A DNA stretch of 17,519 bases from the NCBI GenBank assembly GCA_900753165.1, contig CAADYC010000066.1:1-17519 (forward strand). Reading direction: 5' to 3'. The notes below the pieces were generated by a model. The model ran no database searches. It saw only the letters and a list, made by a program, of their open reading frames with translations, and was not told the DNA's origin. This document shows, in pieces, positions 15,319-17,519 of this stretch; the stretch's first letter is position 1; every line of letters starts with the position of its first letter. Source of the stretch: Clostridia bacterium. Its GTDB lineage: Bacteria > Bacillota > Clostridia > TANB77 > CAG-508. Position numbers and translations under genes: made by a program.

Positions 15319-17519
15319 ATGCATAAAATAGATAAAATTAAAATCGGAGTAATGGCATTAGTTGCCACAATAGTAACAGTTTTTACAGTAAATATAGTAA
15401 AGGCTAAAACACTTTCAGATATTACAGATGTAGAAGGAAAAGGAAAGTCAGTTATAGACAATGTTTTATATTTAGGATATAACAATATTGCAAATAAAAT
15501 GAATACATATTGTGTTCAACATCATAAATCACTTAGAAGTGCTACAAAAAAATTTGTTGTAGATAAATATGTAGAAATTGATGGGAAAACAGCAACAATT
15601 TATGGTTCAACAACTTCTTCAGGAAAAGAAGTAACAAGTAAATATAATGCAATTATGGCATATATATTTAATGAAAAACAAGGTTATGGTACTGTTAATA
15701 ATTATACAAATGGACAAAAAGCATTATGGTATTTTGAAAATGATTGGACAGATGCATTATTTGGTAGTAAAAATGATTATAGTTGGAGTGGAAATGATAG
15801 TATTTCTGTTTCAGGTAATAGTATTGCTACAAAAGCACGAGAATATGCTAAAGGAATAGGTAGTTTGACTTCAGATTCAGATGGAAAAAAATTAAAAATG
15901 ACAGATAAAACTGCTAATAAAGATAACCTTAAAAAAATAGATGTTGGAAATGGATATTATAGAGTAGGACCATACCAATGGACATTTGATGGAGATTTAA
16001 AAAGCATAGCAGTAACAGCTGATGGCAAGAAAATTTCAGATGTAAAATTTATAAAATATAAAGGCTCAACAGCTAAAACAGTTGATGTAAAAAATATAGA
16101 ATCTGGAGATAAATTCTGGATTGATATAAAAGGTGCTGAAAATATTACATCAGTACATTTAGATTTAAAAACATCTAAATCATCAAAAGTAATAAAAGCA
16201 AAAGTATGGTTCTTAAAATCAGCTGAGGAATATCAAAACCTAATACATGTATTAACAAGTGAAAAATCTGTTACAGGAGAAGGAAAAGCAAGTCAAGATT
16301 ATAAGGTAAAACCGATTTCTTTAAAAATTGGATTGCAAAAAGTTGATGATAGAGGAGAAAAAACACCATTAGAGAATGTAGGATTTAAATTTAAAGCACA
16401 AGTTTTATCATATGATTGTGTTGACTCACATTCACATTCATATTATCATAACCCAGTTATTAAAGATGGCAAAGTTGTTGAAGCAGGATGGACAGAAAAC
16501 TGGACTACATATGATTATGAATGGGTAGAACATACTATGTATGTAGATAGTAATAATCAATGGAGTGAAATCTCTGAAAGTAGTGCAAAAACATTTACAA
16601 CAGATAGTGATGGTATGATTAATACATCTTCAATTTCATTTAAAACTAGAACTATAGTAACAGATAGCAGATATACAGGATATGAGCAATCAGATAAATA
16701 TGCAGATAGTCCTAATATAGTTGCAAAAGAAGTATCAAACCCATATTATGGATATCAAGAAGAAGTTGGAAAAGAGTACTCTATAGGAGAGATGAACTCT
16801 ACTAAACCAACATATATATACAATCATCAAAAATACGTAAAATTATCAGGTTATGTATGGTTAGAAGAAAATCAAGGTAAAACAACAGTAAGAAATAATT
16901 TATATGACCAAGGTGTTGAAAAAGGTGTTAATGGAATAACAGTATACTTGAAAAATGCTGCAGGTCAAGTTATAAATTATACTACAACAAGTGAACTAGG
17001 AATATATAGTGAAATAAATGGTGGAGAATATAGATTTGAAAATGTAAACTTAGATGAATTACCAGGATATTATATTGAATATGAATATTGTGGAATAACA
17101 TATCAATCTGTAGACCCTAACTTAAATAAACAAACAGGTTCAAAAGCAATTGATACAAATTCTAGAAATATTTTAGATAGTAAATTTGGAAATGTAACGA
17201 GTGATGGAAACAAAACTGTATATACAAATGGTGGAGTATCTGTACAATATGAAACTCAAGAACAATATAAGAAAAAACTAGGTTCTCACGAAGATAAAAA
17301 TCGTGAAACATCTGGAGGACCAATTGAATATAGTTCTACACTAGGTGGACATACAAATTGTAATGTTAGTGCAAGAACAGATGAAGCAGGATATAACCTA
17401 TATGATGATTTCGAGCCAACAATGGAAGAAATAAGATATATTAACTTAGGATTATTTGAAAAAGAACAATCAGATTATGCATTAACAAAAGATTTACACA
17501 ATGTAAGAGTAGATTTTAA
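15319..17519 (+). CDS. Putative thioester-domain (TED/TQXA) surface adhesin with prealbumin-like stalk modules, 3' truncated
   Basis: An open frame of 733 codons that runs off the window end. A signal peptide covers residues 1-29 (basic start, then GVMALVATIVTVFTVNIVKA). The next domain has Tyr64-Cys65-Val66 and, 68 residues later, Gln133 in NGQKALWYF. This matches the paired motifs (aromatic-Cys-aliphatic, and Q-x-A-I/L-W) of Gram-positive thioester domains, in which Cys and Gln form an internal bond that reacts with host surfaces. A prealbumin-like module starts near residue 335 (LKIGLQKVDDRGEKTPLENV). It includes an unusual stretch Cys367 to His377 with three His. An SdrD B-like module is at about 505-600 (LSGYVWLEENQGKTT). 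The last part, NLGLFEKEQSDYALTKDL, is typical of long clostridial surface proteins, so much of the protein lies beyond the window. AGGAAGGAGGGG (15302-15313) precedes the ATG by 5 bp. Co-transcribed with the preceding gene. Confidence 0.8.
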   Translation, partial: MHKIDKIKIGVMALVATIVTVFTVNIVKAKTLSDITDVEGKGKSVIDNVLYLGYNNIANKMNTYCVQHHKSLRSATKKFVVDKYVEIDGKTATIYGSTTSSGKEVTSKYNAIMAYIFNEKQGYGTVNNYTNGQKALWYFENDWTDALFGSKNDYSWSGNDSISVSGNSIATKAREYAKGIGSLTSDSDGKKLKMTDKTANKDNLKKIDVGNGYYRVGPYQWTFDGDLKSIAVTADGKKISDVKFIKYKGSTAKTVDVKNIESGDKFWIDIKGAENITSVHLDLKTSKSSKVIKAKVWFLKSAEEYQNLIHVLTSEKSVTGEGKASQDYKVKPISLKIGLQKVDDRGEKTPLENVGFKFKAQVLSYDCVDSHSHSYYHNPVIKDGKVVEAGWTENWTTYDYEWVEHTMYVDSNNQWSEISESSAKTFTTDSDGMINTSSISFKTRTIVTDSRYTGYEQSDKYADSPNIVAKEVSNPYYGYQEEVGKEYSIGEMNSTKPTYIYNHQKYVKLSGYVWLEENQGKTTVRNNLYDQGVEKGVNGITVYLKNAAGQVINYTTTSELGIYSEINGGEYRFENVNLDELPGYYIEYEYCGITYQSVDPNLNKQTGSKAIDTNSRNILDSKFGNVTSDGNKTVYTNGGVSVQYETQEQYKKKLGSHEDKNRETSGGPIEYSSTLGGHTNCNVSARTDEAGYNLYDDFEPTMEEIRYINLGLFEKEQSDYALTKDLHNVRVDF

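Noticed and set aside
15647..15859. Plus-strand 70-codon frame
   Set aside because: It lies out of frame inside the thioester-type protein gene, whose longer frame has a signal peptide and a strong ribosome site.

Overview
The window comes from a very AT-rich, Gram-positive, spore-forming member of the Clostridia, most likely an uncultured gut lineage. The evidence is two CotF-type spore coat genes, a MecA adaptor, DUF4321, the clostridial radC-mreBCD-mrdA-minC order, strong AGGAGG-type ribosome sites, frequent TTG starts and large membrane-anchored proteins with prealbumin-like (SdrD B/CnaB) modules. The taxonomic placement is inference from gene content; no rRNA or marker search was possible.

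Layout. (1) 1-555: two small spore coat genes in tandem, closed by a long AT stem terminator. (2) 708-1721: a membrane-anchored M23 peptidase, converging on a minus-strand mecA (1838-2476) with one shared bidirectional terminator between them. (3) 2603-9028: a consensus promoter followed by the shape and division operon DUF4321, radC, mreB, mreC, mreD, mrdA (PBP2), minC. This couples the MreB cytoskeleton with its peptidoglycan transpeptidase and the division-site inhibitor. minD and minE do not follow minC here. (4) 9035-9818: two overlapping minus-strand genes of unknown function, only 6 bp from the end of minC. The apparent minC terminator lies inside the coding sequence of the convergent neighbour. 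(5) 9819-10432: a 600-bp non-coding stretch with a 172-bp nested imperfect palindrome, two good promoters and a cluster of competing short inverted repeats. (6) 10433-17519: a two-gene surface-protein operon. The first gene encodes a 1622-residue multi-domain protein with a signal peptide, DUF11-like repeats, an SdrD B-like module and a C-terminal membrane anchor. The second runs off the window; it encodes a secreted protein whose N-terminal region has the Cys and Gln motifs of a thioester adhesin domain, followed by prealbumin-like stalk modules.

How it works together. Blocks 1 to 3 are core clostridial biology: spore coat, cell-wall turnover, proteolytic adaptor, and rod shape and division. 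Blocks 5 and 6 look accessory: a repeat-bearing regulatory region feeding a probable cell-surface adhesin pair. This is the part of the window most likely to hold something undescribed.
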